Of a stretch of DNA of 64,000 nucleotides, positions 22,311 to 33,400 are shown piece by piece (position 1 is the first letter of the stretch; the number at the start of each line of letters is the position of its first letter). Below the pieces are notes generated by a model that was not told where the DNA came from, searched no databases, and was given only the letters and a program-made list of their open reading frames with translations. The translations under genes and the position numbers were made by a program. Source of the stretch: Apostichopus japonicus (Eukaryota; Echinodermata; Holothuroidea; Aspidochirotida; Stichopodidae); contig NC_092568.1 in the NCBI RefSeq assembly GCF_037975245.1, positions 30,499,001-30,563,000 on the forward strand, read 5' to 3'.

Positions 22311-22905
22311 GCTGTTGTTGATGATCTTCTATACCGTCTCTGATATTAACACAATGAATCTACACCCATAATTAAATTTTTGAATCGATGAATATCTTTG
22401 CATATTTCAAGTAATGTTAAAGGAATAACATTGAAACCCTTTTTTTCAGGTTATTATTGTGAATTATGTTGTTTGTGTATTCTTTGAAATTAAAGGAACT
22501 GCAATCATCTGAGACTCGGAACATAATATAATGACTTATCGGAATCGAAAGAAAACCAGATAGCAACATTAAAATATTTTGCTGGTCTCGGAAATATCCT
22601 GTATGTATTAGGATATACATGTGTTCTATTGGCTTCAGACCTTTAGAATATGACCAGAAGGAATTAACTATTCACTTCCATTTTCACAGTGTTTTATAAG
22701 TATTGCTATCATGTAATTGTGTTTTAGTTATGTGAAAACAACACGAACAATCTCTTTGTAGCCACACAACCTTCTATGCCTTAATGATTTAAATATAGCA
22801 TGTATTTCATTATGCGTTATTATTTGTCAAGGTATATATGTCTGGCAATCCCATCTATTCACTGTGACATTTTTCACTGGAGTAAAAAAGAATTGCTAAA
22901 ATACT

Positions 22906-22978
22906 TGATTCCTCCCGGGCTCGAACCGGGGACCTTTCGCGTGTTAAGCGAATGTGATAACCGCTACACTACGGAATC
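22906..22978 (-). tRNA. tRNA-Val (AAC), array A gene 10, acceptor mismatch
   Basis: The 3' acceptor strand reads AGGAATC, so pair 7-66 is G-A instead of G-C. The rest is standard, with loop TTAACAC. Confidence 0.88.
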
Positions 22979-23107
22979 ACTGATGTTAATATTAGTATCA
23001 TGAAGGTAAGTATTTGATAATGGATAAGTTTTTCTTACAAAAGATAAGTATGCCAATCCCATCTACTGATATTATTCACTCGTCTTAAAAAGACTTGCTT
23101 TAAAACT

Positions 23108-23180
23108 TGATTCCGCCCGGGCTCGAACCGGGGACCTTTCGCGTGTGAAGCGAATGTGATAACCGCTACACTACGGAATC
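23108..23180 (-). tRNA. tRNA-Val (CAC), array A gene 11
   Basis: Standard body with loop TTCACAC. Last gene of array A; the sequence after it is the shared unit tail. Confidence 0.95.
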
Positions 23181-24980
23181 GCTGTTTACGGTGTAATCAC
23201 GAAAGAGAAACACCAAGTAAAGGCAGAACATATATTTTCTGTGTTTTGTTGTTGTCCTTGATTGTATTGCGATTGGTATGTAGTAATGATGACTGTTACG
23301 TGTTGAGATCATGTATACGTGTTTGAGATGCGCAGCAAGACGAACTTATCAACACGAGGTGAAGAAAGTACTTATTTCCAGCCAATCAGAATACTAGATT
23401 AGGTCACGTGATAAAATGGACCGATCGGTCTGCAGCAAGATTACTATATTCCCAGAAATGAATAAAGGCAAAGTAAAACCGCGGCCGTTAGAAGATACTG
23501 TTATTAGTCCAGGTTGTAACACTTTTAATTGTCGAGTAATGAACCTTTACACAGCATACATTAATGTCATGAATTAGTCCAATACAAACACAGAGATCAC
23601 ATGTTTACAATGCATTTCAACTTTGTTTGGGACAATTGGTGTTGGATGTCAACTAATGGTATACGCAGTTGTATATATCAACATAAAACAACATGTTTTG
23701 AGTGAGTTTTTGGATTAACATTAACATTTAGACCAACCCTGAGGAACTGACGTCATCATCAATTTAAACTTAAAGGAGCATTACTGATCGTAACACATTG
23801 TCGTGTTCCGTGAATGGATGGCGATTGCGTAGAGAAAATGTCGGACGGATTGTCGAACGCTATTGACAATCTATTTACATCTTCGAAACAGATAATAGTC
23901 CGTATGGAAATACGTGGATGACTAACGTACAATATTTACATTTAATGAGTGTGGATTTAACAAGATCACAAACGTTCTTGCTACTCAACATCCAACCCTT
24001 TTATGACGGTTGCTTTAACTCCCTAACGTCGACAAATCTCATACAGCTCTACCTTCATGTGAAATTATATGGCTACAAATTTGTTAAGTCTCTATCAGCT
24101 AGAAAGGCTTCTATAGGCACCCATCTAACGACAAAGTCATCATACAAGCAGAATTACAACTTTTATATAGAATTTTGAGGGTTTAGGGGATTAAAAAATA
24201 AAAACTTAACATGGAGAGAGTAACACACAGACAACTTGGCAGATTTGGCAAATATAGGGAATTATTGCAATGGGCTTGCGCGCTACAATATTGGCATTAC
24301 TTGCCATGTGAACGTTACTTACATGACTGGAAGTTGAAACTTAAAAGTTTCGTATAGTCTTTGTTCATTTGCAGTTTCAGAAGCTTACTGCGTAGGCAAC
24401 TTATTCTCTTCTAACTCTCATATTCTGAGCCTTTCACGGCGCTCACAAGCGCCCTCACTTTGTAGGTACCTACATGACTATACTCCCTGGTGTGTTGTCC
24501 GACCAAAAATATAACACCATGAGCAACCGAAAAGTTCTTCCCACTACTACAAGCACTCCACGCGCACTAAAATACTGCGTATTTGCAGGCAAATACAGTT
24601 CAAGTAAAGGCCTGATTATGCTGAGCCTGCTCAGCGACGCGAATCAGTCTCACCATTCAAAAAGAGGAAAATGCTACGGCTGTTATATTTTCCTCCCCTT
24701 TTCTACATACGCTTGGCGCAATCACTGGAACGAATCGCTCATAGCGTGATGAATAGTGAGGATCGACACAGCGCATTTGACAAAGAAAAATGTGCCGACA
24801 CGCCTAGTAAGCCTAGTTTAGGCCTAATTGCAAAATTACTCCACAGGTGACCTTAAAACACGACAGGACATGTGATAGAATTACTTATTGGCAGCTGCAT
24901 GCCCCAATTATAGGCATTAAAACAATAACTGTTCCAGGACTGACCTCCATGGTCTGGAATCAATGAAATCAACATTTAAG
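23181..24980. other. Unit tail after tRNA array (A), no gene seen
   Basis: Shared with unit B (53478-55464). I see only short open frames that are not kept between the copies, and no recognisable repeat. Confidence 0.6.
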
Positions 24981-27900
24981 TACAATATTTCATAAGCTAA
25001 TAAACTTGAAAACCGGAACAGCGATAGAGAAACTCAAATTGCGACACATCCCGGCCTGGTCATAGTAAGGTGGAATTTCATTTTAAGAGCAATCTACGGT
25101 TTTCCCATCTGAAATGACTTTCTAAATTGTAAAGATTCCAAATTTCAGTTAAAAATGTTGAATTGGAAGCCACCCGACGTTTACGTTTTAATCCATAAGC
25201 GGATTTCTCTTAAATATAAATGCTGATTTTTATTATGATATAAAATTCTCCTTATATTCATCATTCATTGGATCAGTTATACACTGCTCATTTTCTTCGC
25301 CTAAACGGTGAAGAGGGCGCCTTCCTTCTATTCAGAATAGAGACCCTATAGTAGCGTCTCTAATTCAGAACACAGTTATCAGTCAAAGAACAACCTGTCA
25401 CTTTAACCGTTGTTGCACGGACGTCATAGGCGTCGACAGCAACATTAATTAACACCGAGCACTTCATACCCGTAGTCAGAAGTACAAAACTATACGAAAT
25501 GTACATCATGGAACTGTAATGCTACATTCATTGTTTAATTATTAAGCTAACTTTTTTAGGTCTACTAAGTGTATGGGGGTATCGCCATATACTAACATGA
25601 AATATCACATCGAGTCATATTCAAAATTGTTTTAAAAAGAGTCAATTTTCACGCTGAAAAAAATGCAATCGGCGTTTGAAATGAACACTCGCGGTAATTC
25701 ATCCCAAGGGTCCAAGATTTGTATTTAACAATGAAGGAACTGCTATAATGGTATATGTTGTTTTGTTTAAAGACGTTATTGCTACCTGTTTTGTTTCCGG
25801 TAGCTAGATCTGAATGGCGATGGGCAGGTGGAGGAAGGTGAGGGTTATAAAGTTCATTTACGAAAACAGAAAGTGGCTTTAGGCACCGCGGTTTTGATGG
25901 TAATTTACTAGGGACTTCTGTATAACTTAACTCTTACTTCATACATTCTGCCTAAAGAAACGTATACAGTTGCACGGATTGTATAATATACACATTTGTT
26001 TCCACTCACGTGAATAATGCAAGTCATATATATAGTAATTGTCTCCCTGTCTTTCCTATGATTACATCAACACTTATCTTAAGACACATAGAATGAGATT
26101 GCTAAAATATGTTTGATTAATTAAATATTTTTCTTCTATTAGTTTTATGATAAAAATGATTAAAATCGATCAAAGCGGGTGACATAGAACGATAACTAAC
26201 TCTGTACAATGAATAAGCAAAATTTGATAGAAAACTGGATGCAGAGAATTCAAAGTGCGAAAGATCACGTTGGCACGCCTGGGTCTGAGTGATGCAACCA
26301 TTAGTGTGGTGTTACATAGTTCAAAAAATATGTATATAGATCCCTCGTGATAGCTACATGGACAATGACTAAGCAATTTTACTGGTGTGCGCTAATCAAA
26401 TATTGTTCTATATTGCTTTACCGTTTTGTTAACGTGTTTTGTATAACACAGACGTGCATACCTCCGTCAAATTTTAAATGTAGCATATTTCTGTGATCCA
26501 CAACATGTTAAATGGTGATTTCATTTATTGTCATGGCCTGTATTATGCTTAAGTCGAATCCAATTCTACTTAAGAAGAACTCAGTTTTAATATAGTAGAA
26601 TTCTATTTCACTCATGTATAAGAGACCATATATTTTACTTAAGAAATGTAATTTCACTTAAGTAGTATTCAATAAGTTTATGTGAATGTATGTTCTACTT
26701 AAGTGGAATACAATTCTACTTAAGTGAAATTGCATTCCACTTGAGTAAAACATAACATTTGTATTCTACGTAAGAGGAATTTATATTACTTGGCTTCCCT
26801 CCCCCTTTGAGCAAGTTAGTTGATATTAAGGGAATTTAGACGCAAACATATATCTTATTTAGTATCTCATGTATGCGCAATTTTTTATTTTGTTGTTGTT
26901 TTTAAAATAATTGAACGATTAAAAGTGGCGCGCCTCTTCTAGTCTCCTCCCTTATATTCTTCACTGCATCCGTGCTGTAAAAAAACGTTTTCTATAAGGA
27001 AGAGCGTGTCGGGAACATCATAAGAACATAATATCATTCTCACCAACAATGGTACGATGTTTTTAATCACATTTCATGTAAGTTATGTTATGTTGTTTAA
27101 AGTTTGTGTTTCGCTGTGGGCATGACGATTATTGAATCTGACTTATGACCCTGAATGGGCTTATCTTATTATGTTCATATGATGTCCTTTTCCTAGTGTC
27201 CTGGTTGACCATGAAGATACAACCGCTGCGTATATAGGAAGCAATAAAAAATAATTCATTTAACCTTTCTATTTGAAATTGTTACTTTTTACGACAAACT
27301 TTAAACAGTAACTATTGAAAATGATGATGTATTTCATCAACATTTTGAATTTTCACGTCAAAATTGTAATAACGCAAAAAGTCCAGCTGAATGATCAAAG
27401 CACCGTCATCAAGTGCATCCGTAGTTGAAATATACCGGTAGGTAGCAGAAAATATATAGTTCTCCCAAAATTGGGAGGGGAGGGAGGGAGGGGAGGGAGC
27501 GGAGGGGGAGCGGAGGGAGGGAGTCTGGCGCTTTCCCCTTTTCGCTTGTTCCTAGGTCTATGAGCTGAAATTCCTGAATCTATATCTAAATATGTTACCT
27601 CTTAGGTTTTATCTGACTGTCTTTTACTGACTTTGTTTGTTGTTATTTTCTGTATATAATCTACCCCCTTCCTCCACCCCTATTGCATGGATGTGAGCAC
27701 TGAGAAGTTTGTCAGTGATTCAATAATGTTATACATCATCTACATCCTTCAATTTTGTGTGTGTGGGGGGGGGGGGGGAGGAGGCGGCGAGATTGGGACT
27801 TCCCATTTCCCTTTCACCTCGTACTAATTAGTAACTACACATATGATAGTCTGTGTTTCGCGTGGTTTAAACAAGTGTGACAGCTTATACCGAAAAGTGC

Positions 27901-28909
27901 TGATATTTAGTACTCCGTTACACCATTGCTCATGCTCACATGTATCAGAAACGTCTTAGCGTTCATGGGATTAAGTTGGAAGTTAATGGATTTTGTAAAC
28001 TATATTTGTTTACTTATTTACTTTTGTTGTCGTTGGTCCTTCTGTAAACCGTCGTAGAGCCTCCGATGTACCTCTACAGGTCACTCGTAAAACTACGAAG
28101 CCTAGATGATAATCTTGGAGCCTATTCTTTTCTATAGTAGTAACCCGTTCCTATGAGCAGATGATTTTTCGAAAGCTAATGATATGTGCCATGGATGTAT
28201 GCGGTGGCCGCGGGGAAGGGTGGATTTGAAAATTTACTCGGCCCCATAATAACTGGACACATTTACTAATGATTTGCATTGTAGGCCTACAAGCTTCAAT
28301 ATGCATGAAAATGCACATAGGTCGCAGGTGTCAGACGAACCTACGTGGAACTGTGCGAAATAAACAAATTCCTTGGTGCATTCCCTATGCCGTCTCCTCC
28401 TCTCCTTACCCACTGGACTCGTTTGTACTATAGACGTATAGCGTACCAACGTCACTGGATATTTCCATTCACCCACACGATCTTCTTCCCATCTCCATTA
28501 TCCACCCTCTAACCCCCCCCCCCCTCCGCCCTCAAAAGTGTCCTTCGAAGTTTCGCTACAACTTAATACTGCATGACAATGACTTGATTTTAATTCAAAA
28601 AGTTGTTGGCCAACTCCGTCCATGATTCTTTGTGTTTTTTGTTACACCTGCTGTGTGTCGTGTGCAACTATGACATCACATCTTTTTGCTTCAAGTTCAC
28701 TTTTGGTAGAACATCATGCAGATAACTTCAAATGTCAATATCTCAAAAACGGTACATAGGAGTTGAATGCAAATTTCACTGGAATGCTTAGATTATGTTC
28801 CTCTGTAACATATTAAAAAGACAAATTTACATGTACTAATCTTTTAAATCACACGTACATGATTCTCAATGGGTGGTCTCCTTATTACCTGACATCTGTT
28901 GTTCTCCCT
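24981..28909. other. Single-copy spacer between duplication units
   Basis: Not found elsewhere in the window. It contains a cluster of CTTAAG palindromes (26547-26790), a G-rich GGGAGG tract (27470-27530), G and C homopolymers (27767 and 28507) and no convincing gene. The longest open frames are under 80 codons with no recognisable motifs. Confidence 0.6.
26547..26790. repeat. Cluster of CTTAAG palindromic words
   Basis: Six CTTAAG cores, most in the form TTCTACTTAAGTGGAAT or its complement, irregularly spaced over about 240 bp, plus degenerate versions. Order and spacing are not a simple tandem array. Confidence 0.65.
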
Positions 28910-29350
28910 GTTAATCGTCGTTATAATACGAGATCTATAATCTTTCATCTATTCTGTGCCCAGGTATTCTACAAATTATGGTGTGAAAACATTTCGTTAT
29001 ACTAGTTGTATTTTGTATGGAACTCAATACCGGCCAAATTTCAAAAGTCTGTTGATCCAACTATTTTTAAATCAACAATTAAATAATATTTTTTCGACTA
29101 AACTGAACGGGAAGAGAGCTCTATAGTTTTGTACGTTTAGATCAATGTTTTATATATGTTTGTTTGACATATTTGGATGTATTGTTCCTGTAGTATTTTC
29201 ATGTTTGTATGGACCACAGTGGACATTAGTCAGACTTTTCTGTGTCATCCTGCACTTAGTTCTTGTTACCATTCTTCATGTATTTTTCTACATTGTTTTG
29301 CTTTTTTAATGTTGTGCGGTTAAATATATAAACATTAAAAAAAAAAACAC
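28910..29350 (+). mobile_element. LINE 3'-end relic, copy B
   Basis: Orthologous to the relic at the start of the window, duplicated with the unit rather than independently inserted: flanks and A-rich tail (29335-29348) correspond. The coding remnant is shifted out of frame relative to copy A after the TNYG motif, so neither copy has coding capacity. Confidence 0.55.
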
Positions 29351-29505
29351 TGTCAACCCAAGTCCTCTTGCATCGAGACTGTGACTGTGTGATCATCATC
29401 AATTGTGTATCACGAGTCCGAAAAGCACAGATATATTTTATGAAAATTCACCGTGCAAAGATCCTGGGCGCGAAAACCAACGACTGATCCGCTCCCAACC
29501 TATAG

Positions 29506-29977
29506 CAGGGGCGTCGGAGCTGGTACGGCAGGTCCCGGCCGGCGAACGCAGGACCAATATTCACGGCGCCAAAAAAAAAAAAAAAAGTAGGACTAAGAAA
29601 AAAATGGCAAAAAATAAAGAACCAAAATGAAACATACTTCAAAAATGTGTTTCAGAAGATTAATCGGGTACAAAAACAGACAAGGCAGAACGCATCTGGG
29701 AGGTATATTTTTCAATAATTTTCAATAATGACGACGGCAAGTAGGCTAAATGTGACTACTCTGGCATGGCAGGAGTCTTGTTTTCAAGCTCGGGAAGTGC
29801 CATTTCCTGCAATCTGGGAGGCATTTTCAAATTTTCTCCATTACGCTACGCGCCAACCATGGTGGCGCGTAGCGTAGTTTGACCTACCAAACGTCCCCCC
29901 CCCCCCCCCCGATAATTATGATAGATGGCCACACTCTGATCTGCCGTACCAATCCAAAATAGCTTCCGACGCCCCTG
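29506..29977. mobile_element. hAT-like MITE, 472 bp, only in unit B
   Basis: Inserted in sequence that is continuous in unit A (near 600). The ends are inverted: CAGGGGCGTCGGA on the left and TCCGACGCCCCTG on the right, with a matching GGTACGGCAG block further in. A 5-bp direct repeat TATAG flanks it (29501-29505 and 29978-29982) and occurs once in A. It contains an internal palindrome around GCGCCAACCATGGTGGCGC (about 29845-29875) and no transposase. It inserted after the A/B duplication, or was lost cleanly from A. Confidence 0.8.
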
Positions 29978-30318
29978 TATAGCACAACAAACCCATACAG
30001 TAAAAACACAATATACAGCAGTATATATATATTATTGTGATGTTTCTTCTTCTCTTGCTCGGGACTGCCACTACACACAGCCTCATAGAATTTAACCATA
30101 TTGTTTGCCAAATCTAGCTGGGTAGGGCGACATTGTTACCTATTGTGATATCTGCGACTGCTCAGTCATTGTTACCTAATCATATAAATTGCACGCATTG
30201 ATTACCGGGGCAGCAAGCGATAAGATAGTGCCGTGGTGAAACACAGCTGTACGCGCATGCCTAATGCCTATAGTCAACAAGAAGTCATTAGCTGGAAAAG
30301 TGCACCTTCGCCCACTCG

Positions 30319-30324
30319 TATAAA
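30319..30324 (+). promoter_or_regulatory. Candidate TATA box of BHMT copy B
   Basis: TATAAA at the same distance from the start codon as in copy A (117 bp). A 472-bp MITE inserted about 340 bp upstream of it is the main difference between the two promoter regions. Confidence 0.4.
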
Positions 30325-30440
30325 GTCAACACTTCACAACAGAAGTTTATTACGCAGCTGAAAACGGCCGCAGATTGTTTTCATTTTGTTCTTTGAAGGG
30401 GAAAGTGCTCATCTCATATTCCAATTTCTATATCACAAAT

Positions 30441-33400
30441 ATGGCAGTAAGTACATTATTTCCTTTCTTTCTCATAGTTTCATTGGTTCAGTGTGTGTGT
30501 ATGTTAGCTTTCCAAACTAAATTCAAATAATCAAATAGATATGCTGGTTAGCTCACTCACGCTGAACCATTATGGGACCGTGATACACAAATGGACGATG
30601 TGCATCGTCCATTTGTGTATAACGGTCCAAATGGAAATAGGAAATAGGGACTAAAGGCGACCATGGACATGCACGGAGGGCGCACAAGGTGGGCAGGGGG
30701 GGGGGGGGGTTAGTTGTGCAACTAACCGTTTTTAATTCTCAATCGGTAGGCTGCCTAGGGAGGTTGATTCTTTGGCTGATGGATGAATTGGATTTGCAGA
30801 GGGGCTCCATTATTTACGAGCAAGACTGTACAATGTCAAAACGAAAAAAAATATATATATATTTATTTTTATATGGCCAGCGACACTTGTGACATGAGTT
30901 GGCTGTCACATTGTTTTAATAGGGAGTACTTTGGGTCACCTTCCCAGAAGAAGACTAGAAGTGGGTCAAAGTTATTTGCGTCAATTCTTAGAGTTTTGTT
31001 TACCAACTGATCGTTCACTGGCGATTAATCAAGGACAGTTTTAAATTCTGAATATTTTCGTCGCCCAGATATATTTTCCTGTAGTAGCTTTAGTCACACC
31101 CATATGCTGTAGAGGGTATTTATCACGATTTTCTCAGGGTTTCAACACATCCGTTGAATATGATACTCAAGAAGCAACTCGAACAACAGTTTACCGCCAT
31201 GCATCTAGACTGTGTGATGCTACAAGCTTTTCAAGAATCAACACTGAATAGCTCAAAAATAGGCTGAAACGCTGTTCATTGTGATACGTTTTTTGACTAT
31301 TGTAATGCCACGGTGTACGTTAAAGGTTTAGTTGATAGTTTCGATAGGGTTGACCAGGCAGTTATCTGTTATGCTGTTATCTCATTAACCTCTTCACGCC
31401 GCGAGAGGGGTTGGGTGCGGGGGGGGGGGGTGTTGGGGGGGGGGGTTGAATGGTCAAATCTAAGTTCTAAGTGATATAATCTGTGTGACAGTAATGAAAC
31501 GTGATACCTTGTTATCATTTATCTAGACCTGAGATGTCCATCGCTGCTTTATACACTGTGTTGTGCATGGGTATTAACCGTAGCTGCATGTACTGACTGT
31601 ACACTAGTGTCTAATTACCGACGGTAGCAAGCTGTGTGTGGGATCGATGGTAGTGTCTAACACTTCTGTTACACCTCATTCGAAACTAGGTCAGATTACC
31701 GGCATGAGACGTTTCTTTGTGCTCGAGTCTTCACACCCTTTAAGTGGACGTAGGGATGGCCGGAGTGCACGAAGCTGTTTTATTTTCGTGACCAGGCTCT
31801 GTCTCGTGACGTAATACGTAGTCTATTTCGTCTTTCCAATGAAAAATGACCTTATTGAGTGTCTCACCAGCCTCCAGCCAATTTAATCTAGTAAGATTAG
31901 ATACCAACTGGTTGCTTCTTGCGATGGAGAAATACTTACCCTTATATTTCCGATGATCCAGGAAGTTGTTCTCTGAATGGACGGACCCTATAGTAGAGTA
32001 ACGATAACTATATAGTCAATTCGGTGAGATGGGGAATACGCGTGCGGTATATGTGACTTTAGCCAATGAAGTAAAGCTGTAGTAACCACATTTTTATTCA
32101 TCAAACGTTGCGATGTTTTCCAGGACACGAAGTTACTAATCCTGACATTTTAGTTTTGTTTCTTAATTTCATTATAACCATTGGCGTGCACAGAATTTCA
32201 AAGGTGTATGTGTGGGTGTGTGTTTGCGTGTGTGTGTGTGTGTGTGGGGGGGGGGGGTGAATACCCGTAATAATGGTCTAATTATTTCCCCTGTCTGACT
32301 GCAGAACAAATCCTGACTGAACCATATTGCCCCGACTGGTGAGTCTCTCCTCCCCCCGCCCCAACCCCTGCGCACGCCAATATCTAGTTTAGTTCATGGG
32401 TATTCTTAGATTCAGTAGCAAATGAAACACGAAACTTCATTATTATCTGTTCATATAATTGACGATGGCAATCAAGTGTTGTTGTTGTTTTCTCGTTTCA
32501 TCATATTTCATGTTTTTCATTTTTACAGCGCAGTTTGTTTAAGTCAGCATTGTTTTAACTTTCACTTCGTTTCGTTTGCATTGCATGTTTTTTTTTCAAA
32601 TTAAAAATAATTCTAATTTATCTCAGCCCTGCATTGTATATAATTCATGTCATCACACCAGGGAGTTGTTATGGAAACACTCCCTGATCACACTAGTGTC
32701 ATATCTTTTGTGCACGAATATACCAGGGAGTTGTTATGGAACAACTCCCTGAATATACACATTCCACTCGATACACACAGAGACTACAGTAACTACTGTA
32801 AATCTTAAAGTGTTGTACCACAATATCTACTGGATCGTGCTATAAGTCATTAGCATCAGCGACGTAGCCAGGAATTTGAAAGGGGGGGGGGAGCACTTTT
32901 TGCGACTGATATGGATTTTCAAAGTTGTAGGCACGACTATCTGAGCGGAGCGCCACCATCGGTTGGCGCGGAGCGTACAAGAAAATTTTTGGTTTTACAA
33001 ACCCCCCAGATGGCCGGAAACGGCCCTTCCCTAGTGTTCATTCTGGTTCCCTGGCCTCTTGCTAACTTGAGACACCTCATTCAATATCACTTTTAAACCC
33101 CAAAAACAAACGAGTTAAAATAGTACGTAATTCAATAATACATAATGTATTAAAATTAGCAAGTTACACAAGGGCGGCGGAAGCACTTTTAATCTGGGGG
33201 GGGGGCACCGAGGTCAAAGGGCACTTTGCAGAAATTCGATTGGACTGATGCAGCCTGATATTTAGTACCCTTTATAAATCTTATTGTATTATCTTATTTG
33301 CGTATACACATCACTCCATCAACGCCCCCCCCCCCCCCCGTCTTAGTAGTCTTACTTTTCAACTTCTGATAGTGTAGATACAAAGATAGGCCAGAAATGT

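Larger units (their letters stand above)
1..24980. repeat. Segmental duplication unit A (LINE relic + BHMT + tRNA-Val array)
   Basis: The whole stretch aligns, feature by feature, with 28910-55464. Every BHMT exon, every large intron repeat and the tRNA array recur in the same order and orientation. Homology is present from the first base, so the unit may begin upstream of the window. It ends at about 24980, just after a shared AATGAAATCAACAT; sequence then diverges from unit B. Relative to B, this unit lacks three transposon insertions in the 5' half and about 470 bp near 18200. It has four more tRNA genes and one SINE/LINE composite. Confidence 0.93.

Noticed and set aside
18662-23180. Regularly spaced identical repeats resembling a CRISPR array
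   Set aside because: The repeats are 73-base tRNA genes with cloverleaf folding and polymerase III boxes in a eukaryotic genome.
23918-24178. Frame in the unit tail with a counterpart at 54094-54396
   Set aside because: The two versions diverge by frame-breaking indels, so they are not a conserved gene.
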